A stretch of DNA of 64,000 bases from a virus, in IMG/VR virus record IMGVR_UViG_3300021356_000018, positions 1 to 64,000 of that record. One strand, given 5' to 3'. Shown here in pieces: positions 25,485-33,656 of the stretch. The notes under the pieces are model-generated. The model searched no databases, was not told where the DNA came from, and saw only the letters and a program-made list of their open reading frames with translations. The position numbers and the translations under genes are program-made. Numbering within the stretch: position 1 is the first letter of the stretch; every line of letters starts with the position of its first letter.

Positions 25485-25600
25485 TATATCTCAAAAGTAG
25501 TATGACACTCCATTATGTCATACATAACTATATATAATCAAAAGTAATAATGCTTTATAAAAATTGTATATATTTGTAATAATTTACAAACTTGTCACAA
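25485..25600. other. Non-coding gap with inverted repeat
   Basis: A 116-nt AT-rich stretch with no gene I can support. It holds an 8-bp perfect inverted repeat, GTATGACA (25500-25507) and TGTCATAC (25516-25523), with an 8-nt loop. This may be an operator or a minus-strand attenuator before the EF-hand gene; the rest probably contains its promoter, which I could not fix. Confidence 0.5.
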
Positions 25601-25765
25601 TTATTTAGATTTTGTAAAAAGTTTTCTAAGAAATCCACCTTCTTCCCAAGGTAGCGGTATGTATTTTCCCTGCTTTTGTTCTTCTGTTACATGAAAGCTC
25701 ATATAGCAAAACCAAAATGCACCTATCATAAATACCGATGCTCCTAGAAAGTTAAGAATTTCCAT
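25601..25765 (-). CDS. Small membrane protein, 54 aa
   Basis: ATG at 25765 in a TAATG overlap with the gene upstream. One hydrophobic segment rich in Phe and Met (about 4-25), then a charged tail with PLPWEEGGF. Unknown function. Confidence 0.55.
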   Translation of the reverse strand: MEILNFLGASVFMIGAFWFCYMSFHVTEEQKQGKYIPLPWEEGGFLRKLFTKSK

Positions 25766-25890
25766 TATTCTTCACCATCATCATTTAGTTGCTCAAGCCT
25801 TTCAGCCATGAGCTTGAGAAGATTGATGATTTCATCACCAACATCTCTATCTTCTTTTGTGTCAATTTCGACATCAAATTTAATTTTCAT
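25765..25890 (-). CDS. Small acidic protein, 41 aa
   Basis: ATG at 25890 with AAGGACAAAAAAG upstream; ends in a TAATG overlap. Begins MKIKFDVEIDTKED and is acidic with a helical second half. Unknown function. Confidence 0.5.
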   Translation of the reverse strand: MKIKFDVEIDTKEDRDVGDEIINLLKLMAERLEQLNDDGEE

Positions 25891-26005
25891 CTTTTTTGTC
25901 CTTAAACTCTTCGAGCTTTTTTTCTATCTCGTCAAGTCGAATTAAAATCTTTTCAATACCATCTACGATAGCATTATGAATTTGCGATTGAGTTGGATAG
26001 CTCAT
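25880..26005 (-). CDS. Small coiled-coil protein, 41 aa
   Basis: ATG at 26005 with AAGGAAGCATA upstream and a TAATG overlap with the previous gene. Residues 15-40 form a charged coiled coil (LDEIEKKLEEF). Unknown function. Confidence 0.55.
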   Translation of the reverse strand: MSYPTQSQIHNAIVDGIEKILIRLDEIEKKLEEFKDKKDEN

Positions 26006-26406
26006 TATGCTTCCTTATCAATATCCCACTTAACTCTTTTCTCAAAGTTTCTTTGTGAGATTTTTTTCCAGAGATTGAAGCTTGATTGTTCTTCTCTCCA
26101 GTCTTGCACCCATTTAGAGCCATCACGCTCAGCATCTTTAAACACTGCATTAGTCATGATGATTGGAAACAATACACCAAAGTGTACAAAAATACTTGTT
26201 ACTGTAGAGTAGCCAATCCATCCCATGTAGTAAGATGCTACAAATCCAAAATAAACAGACCACATAGTAAAGAGTACTAATGTGAAGTATGCTTGTAAGC
26301 TTGGGTCTGGTATAAATCTTAGTGGATTGTATTTTGCATCCATTACGAGCCTCCAGCTGTCTACGACGAACATAAGAGCTCTTCTATGTAAAGCTGGTTT
26401 TTCCAT
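26005..26406 (-). CDS. Membrane protein, unknown
   Basis: A 133-aa protein with two membrane segments at about 39-60 and 67-88 and Trp-rich charged ends. The start at 26406 is supported by AAGG upstream and by the TAATG overlap with the previous gene. Function unknown. Confidence 0.7.
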   Translation of the reverse strand: MEKPALHRRALMFVVDSWRLVMDAKYNPLRFIPDPSLQAYFTLVLFTMWSVYFGFVASYYMGWIGYSTVTSIFVHFGVLFPIIMTNAVFKDAERDGSKWVQDWREEQSSFNLWKKISQRNFEKRVKWDIDKEA

Positions 26407-26762
26407 TATGAATACCTTCCCATTTTCCACATTGCGTCTGATAGATATCTGTGAATGTACACATCCATTTCAGCAGCATTTGCCATTCCACCAATCACAT
26501 CGCCAAAGGAAGTATATCCTCTGAGTTTACCAGTTCTTGAGTTTCTGATTTTATTGATAGGCTTTCTTGCCTTAAGAGTTGTTCTGAATCTAATTGGTCT
26601 GCCAAATTTATCAAGAGCGTTGTGATACTTGAGCTCTTTATTCATATGCTTAACCATGTTTTTGATAGATTCTACTTCCAACATGTCACCTGAACATTCT
26701 GTTGAGAATGTACCTACATAAGCGTCAGTTCTGACTTTACCGTTTTTATCCAATTTTACCAT
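26406..26762 (-). CDS. Early basic protein, unknown
   Basis: A 118-aa soluble, basic protein first behind an early promoter. Contains FRTTLKARKPINKIRN and RGYTSFGDVIGG. Could bind nucleic acid, but there is no recognised domain. Confidence 0.7.
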   Translation of the reverse strand: MVKLDKNGKVRTDAYVGTFSTECSGDMLEVESIKNMVKHMNKELKYHNALDKFGRPIRFRTTLKARKPINKIRNSRTGKLRGYTSFGDVIGGMANAAEMDVYIHRYLSDAMWKMGRYS

Positions 26763-26803
26763 AATATATCCTTTTCCAAAGTTTAATTTAATTTATAAGT
26801 ACT

Positions 26804-26832
26804 ATTATATCAAACAAAAATGAATTTGTCAA
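26804..26832 (-). promoter_or_regulatory. Early sigma70 promoter
   Basis: Minus strand TTGACA (26832-26827), 17 bp, TATAAT (26809-26804) before the gene at 26762. Confidence 0.9.
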
Positions 26833-26872
26833 CCCTTTTGCTAAAAATAATAGCACTTATTTCCTCAAGGAA

Positions 26873-26888
26873 GGTAGCTTACGCTACC
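26873..26888 (-). terminator. Hairpin at the end of the DUF932 gene
   Basis: GGTAGC/GCTACC stem with a 4-nt loop overlapping the stop codon of the DUF932 gene, followed by a second small TTCC/GGAA hairpin. There is no T run, so it may be a stability hairpin rather than a strong terminator. Confidence 0.5.
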
Positions 26889-27835
26889 TCCGCCATTTCG
26901 ACTGCAAGGTCAAGAGCATCAAGCTTTCGTCTTGCGTTTCCGCCGAACAATGAAGATGTTGCTCTTGTATCAGCATTTCTTCCGAGTTCGTGGTCAGTCA
27001 AATAAGTTACTGCATTATATGCATTCCACCATGAGCCAGGCTTGAAATTCGCTCCTGGTTGAGTTTCAACAATTTCTAATGCACGTTCACCAGTTCTGCT
27101 AAGAACCTTGTTTTCTTGTGAGGATGTACCAAATACCTTTGCAAGGAATTTGATATAAGCTTCGTCAGTATATCTCTTGGAACCAAGAAATTCTGCAGCT
27201 TCTTTAAATTGTTCAACACGAGTGTGTGAAATACCAAGTAGCTCTTTTACTACTTCAGCATCAAACTCGTTTCTGTGAGATAGCCTTACAGCAGGTTGTC
27301 CTTTTTCTGTAAGTGCCATTGACAATGTGTTGTTACATACAACTCGAGTCATTACAAATTTAACGTCGATTGATTTACCATAAACATGTGGGTTAGAGAA
27401 AAGCAAATAGCCTTTAACTTCGTCACCATTAAAGAGTGTAAATCCATCATTTACGTCGGCAGCTGCAAATACCATTCTACCATCATTGATAGAACCTGCA
27501 GTGTCCATTACCATATCTCCAGCATTTACGAAGTCATTAAAGAACTCGAATGCCGTTTCGTTTTGACATGGATTCCAGTTGTCACCAACGTTTGTCAAAA
27601 TTTTGTTGTCAGATTCTCTGATAAGAGATTGCTGACCTGTTGGAATTTGTTCACCATTTACTTCGATGAAAGATTGTACTTTACGAACAGTCCAGTCGAG
27701 ACCAGCTGCCTTCATCATTTCTAACGGTGTCATGTCATCGCTAACTGGAACACCGAGACCGTGCCAGGGTACACCCTTGCTGAGTCGATATGCCATTTGA
27801 GCTTCACCGTTTACCATTTCTAATTCATGTGCCAT
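26879..27835 (-). CDS. DUF932 / phage-plasmid-like protein (TIGR03299 type)
   Basis: A 318-aa soluble protein whose N-terminal WHGLGVPV and central VMTRVVCNNTLSMAL segments match the DUF932 phage/plasmid family. The family is widespread in phages and plasmids and thought to act in DNA metabolism, but its activity is unknown to me. Genes around it are early genes. Confidence 0.8.
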   Translation of the reverse strand: MAHELEMVNGEAQMAYRLSKGVPWHGLGVPVSDDMTPLEMMKAAGLDWTVRKVQSFIEVNGEQIPTGQQSLIRESDNKILTNVGDNWNPCQNETAFEFFNDFVNAGDMVMDTAGSINDGRMVFAAADVNDGFTLFNGDEVKGYLLFSNPHVYGKSIDVKFVMTRVVCNNTLSMALTEKGQPAVRLSHRNEFDAEVVKELLGISHTRVEQFKEAAEFLGSKRYTDEAYIKFLAKVFGTSSQENKVLSRTGERALEIVETQPGANFKPGSWWNAYNAVTYLTDHELGRNADTRATSSLFGGNARRKLDALDLAVEMAEVA

Positions 27836-27861
27836 AATATATTTTCCTTTTCAATTATTAA

Positions 27862-28257
27862 TTAAACGCCGAAGAATGCTTTAACATCCTTCCACTTACC
27901 ATCTACCAAAGGAGCATCGAAATTATTATCTTTACCCCAAACTGTTGCACGTCCGTGGTCATTTGGACTTACACAGTACAATACATCACCAGTATCCAAA
28001 GAACAAATACGGAAGTCGTCGTACAAGACGTTGCCACAGTTGTTTTTGAAAAACACGTAGTGCTTGTTCATATCAATCTTATCAGACAAACAAAGTTGCT
28101 TGAGCTTCTTTGTTAAGAAGATTGTTTTGTTTCGCAATGAAGATTGCTTACAGAACCAGTCGTACCAACCAGCATCGCACTGAGTTTGGTAGTCGTCTGA
28201 ATCATACTTACCATCATTAAAGTTGGTAATGAATTGTTGAATTGATATGTCGCTCAT
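27862..28257 (-). CDS. Early protein, unknown
   Basis: A 131-aa soluble protein with several Cys and aromatic residues (GWYDWFC), no recognised domain. It has its own early promoter and precedes the DUF932 gene. Confidence 0.7.
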   Translation of the reverse strand: MSDISIQQFITNFNDGKYDSDDYQTQCDAGWYDWFCKQSSLRNKTIFLTKKLKQLCLSDKIDMNKHYVFFKNNCGNVLYDDFRICSLDTGDVLYCVSPNDHGRATVWGKDNNFDAPLVDGKWKDVKAFFGV

Positions 28258-28288
28258 AATGTATTCCTTTTTTCAATTTGTTGGGTAT

Positions 28289-28317
28289 ATTATAACAAAA
28301 CAAAATCGTTTTGTCAA
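28289..28317 (-). promoter_or_regulatory. Early sigma70 promoter
   Basis: TTGACA (28317-28312), 17 bp, TATAAT (28294-28289), minus strand, for the gene at 28257. Confidence 0.9.
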
Positions 28318-28351
28318 CCCTTTTTTGCAATTATTTTCAATTTGTTTCAAA

Positions 28352-28798
28352 TTATGCAACAAAGTAATCGTATTCTGCAATTTGTGCAAGACGCTCTTTG
28401 CGATAATCAAGAGCACCTTCGCCAAGATAAATGTTGCCATCTTCAGCTCTATACAATGTAGCTAGAGAAGCTTTATCGTCTTTTGCTCTTTGAATAAGTG
28501 AGAACTCAGCTTGCTCAAGAGTGATTGCACCAATTTGAACAAAGTCAAGTAACATGTCTGCGAAAGGGATTTCGCCATTTGATTTCCAAACTGTGAGGCC
28601 ATCGACTTGTGCAGTATCTTCAAATTTCATCTCGATGCTCTTATCCCAGATGTTGCCTTGTGGGTCTGCTCTCAGTTGGTCGGTGAATAGAACATCACCT
28701 GTAAAAGTTTTGTTTTCGTCGTGGATAGACGCCATACCAAAACGTTGCTTAGTATGAGTGTCACCAGCGATTGTGATTTCGTTTGAAAGAATATTCAT
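28352..28798 (-). CDS. Early protein, unknown
   Basis: A 148-aa soluble acidic protein, no recognised motif. It shares a TAATG-type junction with the gene upstream, so both are read from the promoter at 29144-29172. Confidence 0.7.
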   Translation of the reverse strand: MNILSNEITIAGDTHTKQRFGMASIHDENKTFTGDVLFTDQLRADPQGNIWDKSIEMKFEDTAQVDGLTVWKSNGEIPFADMLLDFVQIGAITLEQAEFSLIQRAKDDKASLATLYRAEDGNIYLGEGALDYRKERLAQIAEYDYFVA

Positions 28799-29109
28799 TA
28801 TGCAGCTCTCCTGTTATAACGTCCTCTGCCAGAGTATCCGACAGCATTGACAGCTTCAAGTGGTGAAAGTTCAGTTGAAACTTTGAGGTATTCCTCAACA
28901 GTGTAGTTGTCAACTAAACAGTTAATCCAAGATTTGTAAGGGAAAGAACCATACTTGTGTCTTGCGATAAAAGCAGGTTTTACTTTGCCTACCCATGATG
29001 GGTGACAGTTAGGATGTACTTCGTCCATAGTCTTAGAACCGATGTAATCGCCTCTGTACATGAGGTACATTCCGTCCCATGTAAATTGTGTTTTGTCAAA
29101 TCTTGTCAT
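28798..29109 (-). CDS. Early protein, unknown
   Basis: A 103-aa soluble protein rich in Tyr and Trp with a basic end (GRGRYNRRAA). First gene behind its early promoter. No family recognised. Confidence 0.7.
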   Translation of the reverse strand: MTRFDKTQFTWDGMYLMYRGDYIGSKTMDEVHPNCHPSWVGKVKPAFIARHKYGSFPYKSWINCLVDNYTVEEYLKVSTELSPLEAVNAVGYSGRGRYNRRAA

Positions 29110-29143
29110 AATAATTCCTTTCCATTTAATATTTTATGAGACT

Positions 29144-29172
29144 ATTATAACACGCTATTCTACAAATGTCAA
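29144..29172 (-). promoter_or_regulatory. Early sigma70 promoter
   Basis: TTGACA (29172-29167), 17 bp, TATAAT (29149-29144), minus strand, for the gene at 29109. Confidence 0.9.
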
Positions 29173-29206
29173 CCCTTTTTGTGAAAAAAGTTGAAATTGT
29201 TTTAAA

Positions 29207-29734
29207 TTATTTCTTGTCCCAGTGTTCTTTTAGGACTTCTTGAGCTTTATTAAGTAGTTTTGCGTCAGCTTTCGTTAAGATGTTGAGCATATATTGCTTT
29301 TCATGCTTGAAAGCTTTGTGGAAGAACTTTTGGTCATGCTCGATTATAGATTCGGCATTAGACAAAAGGTCTGCGATTTTAATTGTTTGGGACTCGGCTG
29401 GGCCCAAAGCGAAGTGGTCTGCATCCATTTTCTTACGGAACGCACGGTTCCCATCGTCTTTTTCAGACACGTTGGTGCAGTAGTGTACATATTCAGCGAC
29501 TGTATCGCCAAACTTTTCTTTGATATCTCTTAATGTAACAGGAGTATCTTCTACGACATCGTGTAGTATAGCTGCAGCTAGCATTTCAGTTGTAGCTTCA
29601 ACTTCTTTTTCTAGAATGTCTGCGACTTGAATTGGGTGAACAACATAAGGCTCACCTGTATATTTTCTACGTTGGTCACCATGAGCTTCTATTGCGAACA
29701 TGGTGGCTTCACTTATTACTTTTCTGTCTATCAT
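29207..29734 (-). CDS. HD-domain (p)ppGpp hydrolase-like protein (MESH1/SpoT hydrolase type)
   Basis: A 175-aa protein consisting only of the SpoT-type hydrolase domain. The metal-binding pattern is intact: His18 in AHGDQRRKYTGEPYVVHP, His33, His58-Asp59 in LHDVVEDT with Glu62-Asp63, and KIADLLSNAES further on. No synthetase domain follows, so it resembles small alarmone hydrolases that break down ppGpp. The ATG at 29734 lies 7 nt after the -10 box, so its mRNA should be leaderless. Lowering the host's stringent signal early in infection is the inferred role. Confidence 0.85.
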   Translation of the reverse strand: MIDRKVISEATMFAIEAHGDQRRKYTGEPYVVHPIQVADILEKEVEATTEMLAAAILHDVVEDTPVTLRDIKEKFGDTVAEYVHYCTNVSEKDDGNRAFRKKMDADHFALGPAESQTIKIADLLSNAESIIEHDQKFFHKAFKHEKQYMLNILTKADAKLLNKAQEVLKEHWDKK

Positions 29735-29741
29735 ACTTGTT

Positions 29742-29770
29742 ATTGTAACACGTTCTTTTGTGTTTGTCAA
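29742..29770 (-). promoter_or_regulatory. Early promoter giving a leaderless mRNA
   Basis: TTGACA (29770-29765), 17 bp, TACAAT (29747-29742). Seven nt separate the -10 box from the ATG, so transcription should start at or next to the start codon; no ribosome site is present. Confidence 0.85.
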
Positions 29771-29773
29771 CCC

Positions 29774-30121
29774 TTAATGTATTGTTTGATTTCCATTCTC
29801 AAAAAGTATTTCCAGCATTTCTGCTGATTCTTCGTAGTGCCCAGACTTTATAATGTCTACAACACTAGGAAATTCTGAATCTGTCATTACTGGTAATGCA
29901 GTAAGTTTTTTATATTTGTGAGGTGCGAACATATCTTTAGCAAAACTGTCTGCTGCAGTTTGTGTTTTAAAAGAACATGCTGTTGTTAAATTAAAAGGAT
30001 TATTAGATGCAAAACAAGCAAAGACTCGTCCGTCATCTTCATATCCTAACTCTCGACCATCGTATGTTCCTAAGAACACACCCATGTCTTTATCAGCTAA
30101 AATGTATCGTCTCTTTTTCAT
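29774..30121 (-). CDS. Early/middle protein, unknown
   Basis: A 115-aa soluble protein. Overlaps the 3' end of the nuclease gene by 29 nt and runs to the promoter of the HD gene. Begins MKKRRYILADKDMGVF. No domain recognised. Confidence 0.65.
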   Translation of the reverse strand: MKKRRYILADKDMGVFLGTYDGRELGYEDDGRVFACFASNNPFNLTTACSFKTQTAADSFAKDMFAPHKYKKLTALPVMTDSEFPSVVDIIKSGHYEESAEMLEILFENGNQTIH

Positions 30122-30782
30122 GCAGTTCTGAATATTTCTCCCTTACAGCTTTAAAGTGTTCTAAATATTCGTTAGTATCAATAATAAACTCTTGTGGGTC
30201 ATTATCGTCTACACCAATAAGTACAACACCTTTTGATATATTCTGTCCAGTAATTTCATTAAATGCTTTTGCATAAAATGAAACTTGCATAAAATAACCA
30301 GTAATGTCTTCTTCTTTTTTCAGTCTGCGAGATGTTTTAAAATCAATAACAGATAACTCTCCGTCATATTCTGCAATACAGTCAACCTGTCCAGCAGTTC
30401 TTAATTCATCACTATGAAGAAAACACTCTTGGAACCATATATTATTTATCTTTTCATCTATTACGGCTCTCATTGTATTGAACATGTACATATTTGCAGG
30501 TTGCACACCCTCTTTCCAATCTTCTTTATTATCAATATAGTTTTCACATATTTTATGGACAGCTGTTCCTCTACGAGAAGCTTGAGTTGAAATACGATTT
30601 GCAACTTCTTCACCTACTCTTTTTCGCCATGCAATAATTGATGCTTTACTTAAGATACTAAGTACTGTTGTAACAGAAGGATAAGCGTCACCCGCAGGTG
30701 TAAAATATCTTCGGCCTTCCTCTGTTGTTTTTCTTGTTAATGTTGGTAAATCAATACCATGTTCAAAATGCTTAAAAGCCAT
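30093..30782 (-). CDS. PD-(D/E)XK exonuclease (RecB/MGME1-like)
   Basis: A 229-aa nuclease. GTAVHKICE near residue 75, GQVDCIAEYDG and VIDFKTS (the D-x-E/D-x-K core with Lys) around 135-160, and a Gln in YFMQVSFYAKAF are the RecB-type nuclease motifs. Similar exonucleases occur in cyanomyoviruses and probably trim DNA ends in recombination or degrade host DNA. Confidence 0.82.
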   Translation of the reverse strand: MAFKHFEHGIDLPTLTRKTTEEGRRYFTPAGDAYPSVTTVLSILSKASIIAWRKRVGEEVANRISTQASRRGTAVHKICENYIDNKEDWKEGVQPANMYMFNTMRAVIDEKINNIWFQECFLHSDELRTAGQVDCIAEYDGELSVIDFKTSRRLKKEEDITGYFMQVSFYAKAFNEITGQNISKGVVLIGVDDNDPQEFIIDTNEYLEHFKAVREKYSELHEKETIHFS

Positions 30783-30803
30783 AATGTAGTTTCCGTTTTT
30801 GTT

Positions 30804-31052
30804 TTATACTATATCAACCGTTCTGGAATCACCACAAAACTTTTCTCTAAAGCTGTCAGCATGTGCTGCTAATTCAAACATAAATGTATATTCATCAGCA
30901 TCAACATCGTAGGCATGTGTAAACGATCGCTCGGTTACATTTTCTTCAATCCAATTAAAATATTGGTCTGAGTCACTACCTTTTACTTTCACTCTAAAGA
31001 CTTGTTTTGTTAACCATTTAAGTCTATAGTCGTCTATTGTTTGTTGTGTCAT
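30804..31052 (-). CDS. Small phage protein, unknown
   Basis: An 82-aa soluble protein, mixed alpha/beta, starting MTQQTIDDYRLKWL. Lies between phoH and the exonuclease with a hairpin in front of it. I recall similar proteins in cyanophages; no function known to me. Confidence 0.65.
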   Translation of the reverse strand: MTQQTIDDYRLKWLTKQVFRVKVKGSDSDQYFNWIEENVTERSFTHAYDVDADEYTFMFELAAHADSFREKFCGDSRTVDIV

Positions 31053-31073
31053 AATTTTGTACCTTAGGAGTTG

Positions 31074-31089
31074 AGGGGCCGAAGCCCCT
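31074..31089 (-). terminator. TTCG hairpin after phoH
   Basis: On the minus strand AGGGGC-TTCG-GCCCCT, a very stable tetraloop hairpin just after the phoH stop. No T tract follows, so it may protect the mRNA end or only partly terminate. Confidence 0.65.
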
Positions 31090-31104
31090 TTGAATCTCTC
31101 CTTT

Positions 31105-31112
31105 TATTTATT
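31105..31112 (-). promoter_or_regulatory. Late-type box AATAAATA
   Basis: Minus-strand AATAAATA at the phoH stop, upstream of the gene at 31052. Confidence 0.4.
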
Positions 31113-31896
31113 ATGCTACTGCAAATTTAGTTGTTCCATAACTCACAGGTGAGTGCACTTGTAATTTACTAGCGCGCTCTTTAGCAATAATATATTCTTT
31201 CACTAATCCACTTCTTACGATATCTTCAACGCCGAATTTTACTACGCTGAAGCTCTGGATTTTTTCTAGTACTTTCATAAAACTACTAAGACCAGAGACA
31301 TCGTGTTTGTGTCTAGTTCCTGCTAAATCATCTTGAGCTGTGTCACCACAGAAGATAATTTTGCTTGTCTCACCAACACGAGTAATAATACTATCTAACT
31401 CGTGATACGTCATGCTTTGACATTCGTCGACTATAATAATCGAATTATCAAATGTCAATCCTCTCACAAAAGATGAAGTCATAAATTTTACTTGGTTTTT
31501 CTGTTTAAGAATTTCCCAGGCATCGCCCCGGCCAAATAAATCATTTACTATATCGGCATAAGGTACTGAATAAACTGCTTCTTTTTGAGCTTGTGAACCA
31601 GGCATAAAACCTTGTTCTCTTGTTTGTACAGCCGAGCGTACGATTACAATTTGGTCATATTCATCTTTGTTCATAATATCATTTAGACCAAGGTATAATG
31701 CACACATCGTTTTACCTGTTCCTGCCGTACCAACCGCAGCTATATTATAGCCTGTTCGATAATCATCAAATAATTCTTGTTGAGTATCTGTGATTGGCTG
31801 AATGGGTCGCATACTAAATTTTCTATCTAGTGTTCCGTTACCATTCTTAGCGAGTCTTCGTCTCTCCTTTTGTGAAATACGACGTTGTTTGGACAT
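31111..31896 (-). CDS. phoH: PhoH-like ATPase
   Basis: A 261-aa P-loop ATPase. Walker A GTAGTGKT, the RSAVQTREQGFMPGSQAQKE block, Walker B IIVDECQSM and IFCGDTAQDDL match PhoH. The gene is a hallmark of marine phages. The N-terminal 35 residues are basic. Its cellular role (RNA-related helicase or nuclease partner) is not settled. Confidence 0.95.
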   Translation of the reverse strand: MSKQRRISQKERRRLAKNGNGTLDRKFSMRPIQPITDTQQELFDDYRTGYNIAAVGTAGTGKTMCALYLGLNDIMNKDEYDQIVIVRSAVQTREQGFMPGSQAQKEAVYSVPYADIVNDLFGRGDAWEILKQKNQVKFMTSSFVRGLTFDNSIIIVDECQSMTYHELDSIITRVGETSKIIFCGDTAQDDLAGTRHKHDVSGLSSFMKVLEKIQSFSVVKFGVEDIVRSGLVKEYIIAKERASKLQVHSPVSYGTTKFAVA

Positions 31897-31928
31897 ATAT
31901 AATCTCCTTGTTAATGGAAGATAAATTT

Positions 31929-32174
31929 CTATTTCCAGTCATTTATCTTGTTTCCTGTATAGCTTTTGTTATTTTTCATTGACGAAAGTATATCACGAAA
32001 ACCTTGGTCGGGTTTCATACGACCAAGTCGAGCACTGTCAATCACAGGTCGTGCTCCAGAAATTATTTGCTTTAAGTGAGGATTTTCTTTGAGGTAGGGT
32101 TCGCGCTCTGAGAGTTTAAGAATTTTCTCAAAGGTTTCACCAGTTTCGGTGTTTTGAAATTCGTATGTTGGCAT
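31929..32174 (-). CDS. Small protein with FmdB-like N-terminus
   Basis: An 81-aa protein beginning MPTYEFQNTETGE, like FmdB zinc-ribbon proteins but without the Cys that bind zinc. The C-terminal half is basic with a GRMKPDQGFRDIL segment. I remember the type from cyanophages; function unknown. Confidence 0.7.
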   Translation of the reverse strand: MPTYEFQNTETGETFEKILKLSEREPYLKENPHLKQIISGARPVIDSARLGRMKPDQGFRDILSSMKNNKSYTGNKINDWK

Positions 32175-32202
32175 TAATTAAATATCCAATCTATCATTAT
32201 TT

Positions 32203-32210
32203 TATTTATT
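32203..32210 (-). promoter_or_regulatory. Late-type box AATAAATA
   Basis: Minus-strand AATAAATA 29 nt before the gene at 32174 and at the end of the HAD gene. Confidence 0.45.
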
Positions 32211-32796
32211 ACTGATTTACTATCATTTCGTAGATTTCTTTCCAATTTTTTACTTTTGGAATGGAATCGTTTTTGTAATCAGCATTAAATAAATGTTCAA
32301 TTAATACTGACCTTAAGCCTAAATCATATCCACATTCAGCATTAAGTGGTTTATCTTCAACCCAGATACATCCACTATCTTTATATGGTAATAATCCATC
32401 GTCTTTGTCAGCCCCACAGTCCAAACAGACAATCTTTTCAAACACAGCTGGTCCAAAAAGTTTTTCTAAATTTTGTTGTCTGAGTTTCCCAGCGTAATAA
32501 TCAGTACTTAAGCTGGTTATACAATGAAAGATATATCCTTCATCGTGTAATCTTTTAACATATTTGATTGCATCACGCAACCCTGGTAGAAATCCAATCC
32601 TTGCTGATTCGTTGAATTGTCTTACCAATTTTTTACTTTCATCTTTTGTTATTCCGAAAGTTTCTGCTACATCGTAAACACCTTCTGTTGCAACTTCGTA
32701 GCCGTTTTCTGACATCCATTTATAGAATGCGTATTTCCAGTCTAGTAGTACGCCATCGCAATCTACTAGTATTAATTTATCAGTTCTATGGTCCAT
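32209..32796 (-). CDS. HAD-family hydrolase
   Basis: A 195-aa phosphatase of the HAD superfamily. Motif I is VDCDGVLLDW with both catalytic Asp, motif II Ser/Thr lies in CITSLS, and the C-terminal WVEDKPLNAE gives motif IV. A nucleotide or sugar phosphatase is possible (for example 5'-nucleotidase-like); the substrate cannot be read from the sequence. Confidence 0.85.
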   Translation of the reverse strand: MDHRTDKLILVDCDGVLLDWKYAFYKWMSENGYEVATEGVYDVAETFGITKDESKKLVRQFNESARIGFLPGLRDAIKYVKRLHDEGYIFHCITSLSTDYYAGKLRQQNLEKLFGPAVFEKIVCLDCGADKDDGLLPYKDSGCIWVEDKPLNAECGYDLGLRSVLIEHLFNADYKNDSIPKVKNWKEIYEMIVNQ

Positions 32797-32826
32797 AATT
32801 TATCCTTTTCCTATTCATTATTAGAT

Positions 32827-32855
32827 ATTGTAACATGTTTTTATGCATTTGTCAA
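32827..32855 (-). promoter_or_regulatory. Early sigma70 promoter
   Basis: TTGACA (32855-32850), 17 bp, TACAAT (32832-32827), minus strand, for the HAD gene at 32796. Confidence 0.85.
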
Positions 32856-32858
32856 CCC

Positions 32859-33656
32859 CTATTTGAATAGTCCTTCAATGTCCCAGTTTGTTACATACTG
32901 GTCAATTTCAGGCTCACCAGTCCAAGTTATTTCCCTGTTATAGGGATTATATTTGTCACCTGAAAAGTAATCCTCGTAACAAACCAGTTCACCTGGTACC
33001 ATACTATATAGCTTGGCCATATTGTCATAATTCTCAGTTAATTGAGTAACTAGAGAGCGCATTGACATGGTCGTTTTTGCATGGAATACTGGGTCGTCTG
33101 GGTCCATTGTTGCTTTATAAGGCTCTTTTGTTTTACCATAAGTGCCACGATGTAATTGTAGCATTCTCTTATAATAATCATTTTCTGGCGTTAAATGAGT
33201 TAATGCTACATTTGTAATAAACCCAGTATGGCCGAATGAGCCATCACGCCGAACTGCTAACCAACTTTTAATTTGTGCTCTAAAGTCACGACGATACAAA
33301 TAGTAAACTTTATCAGCATGTTCTAAAATAGTTTTTATTTGAAATAAGTCGGCTTCTGTCTTATAATTAAATCGCTTATGGAAATGGCTAGGCATAATTT
33401 TATAACATGCTTTTGCACCAAATCTTAACTCATCAAATATATTCCAGTTACTTAAAGCAAGATTAGCAATGTTTGCATCTTTGTATTTAAATTTTTTATT
33501 GAAATCATCGGGCGTCAATAGTTTACCAATACTGTGAGGTCTCTCGTGAGAAAATAATTCACCTTTATATGGCAAATCATATTCTTCTGCTTTGTTTAAT
33601 GTAAAGCTTGTGCTACCTGTACGAAAGTTTGTTACGACAACAACATTATTGGTCAT
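32859..33656 (-). CDS. Sulfotransferase-like protein
   Basis: A 265-aa protein. The N-terminal TNFRTGSTSF is the 5'-phosphosulfate loop of PAPS-dependent sulfotransferases, and YLYRRDFRAQIKSWL fits the 3'-phosphate motif (R-D...Q..S). The rest is alpha/beta. It would move sulfate from PAPS to a sugar or lipid, perhaps on the cell surface. The acceptor is unknown. Confidence 0.8.
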   Translation of the reverse strand: MTNNVVVVTNFRTGSTSFTLNKAEEYDLPYKGELFSHERPHSIGKLLTPDDFNKKFKYKDANIANLALSNWNIFDELRFGAKACYKIMPSHFHKRFNYKTEADLFQIKTILEHADKVYYLYRRDFRAQIKSWLAVRRDGSFGHTGFITNVALTHLTPENDYYKRMLQLHRGTYGKTKEPYKATMDPDDPVFHAKTTMSMRSLVTQLTENYDNMAKLYSMVPGELVCYEDYFSGDKYNPYNREITWTGEPEIDQYVTNWDIEGLFK

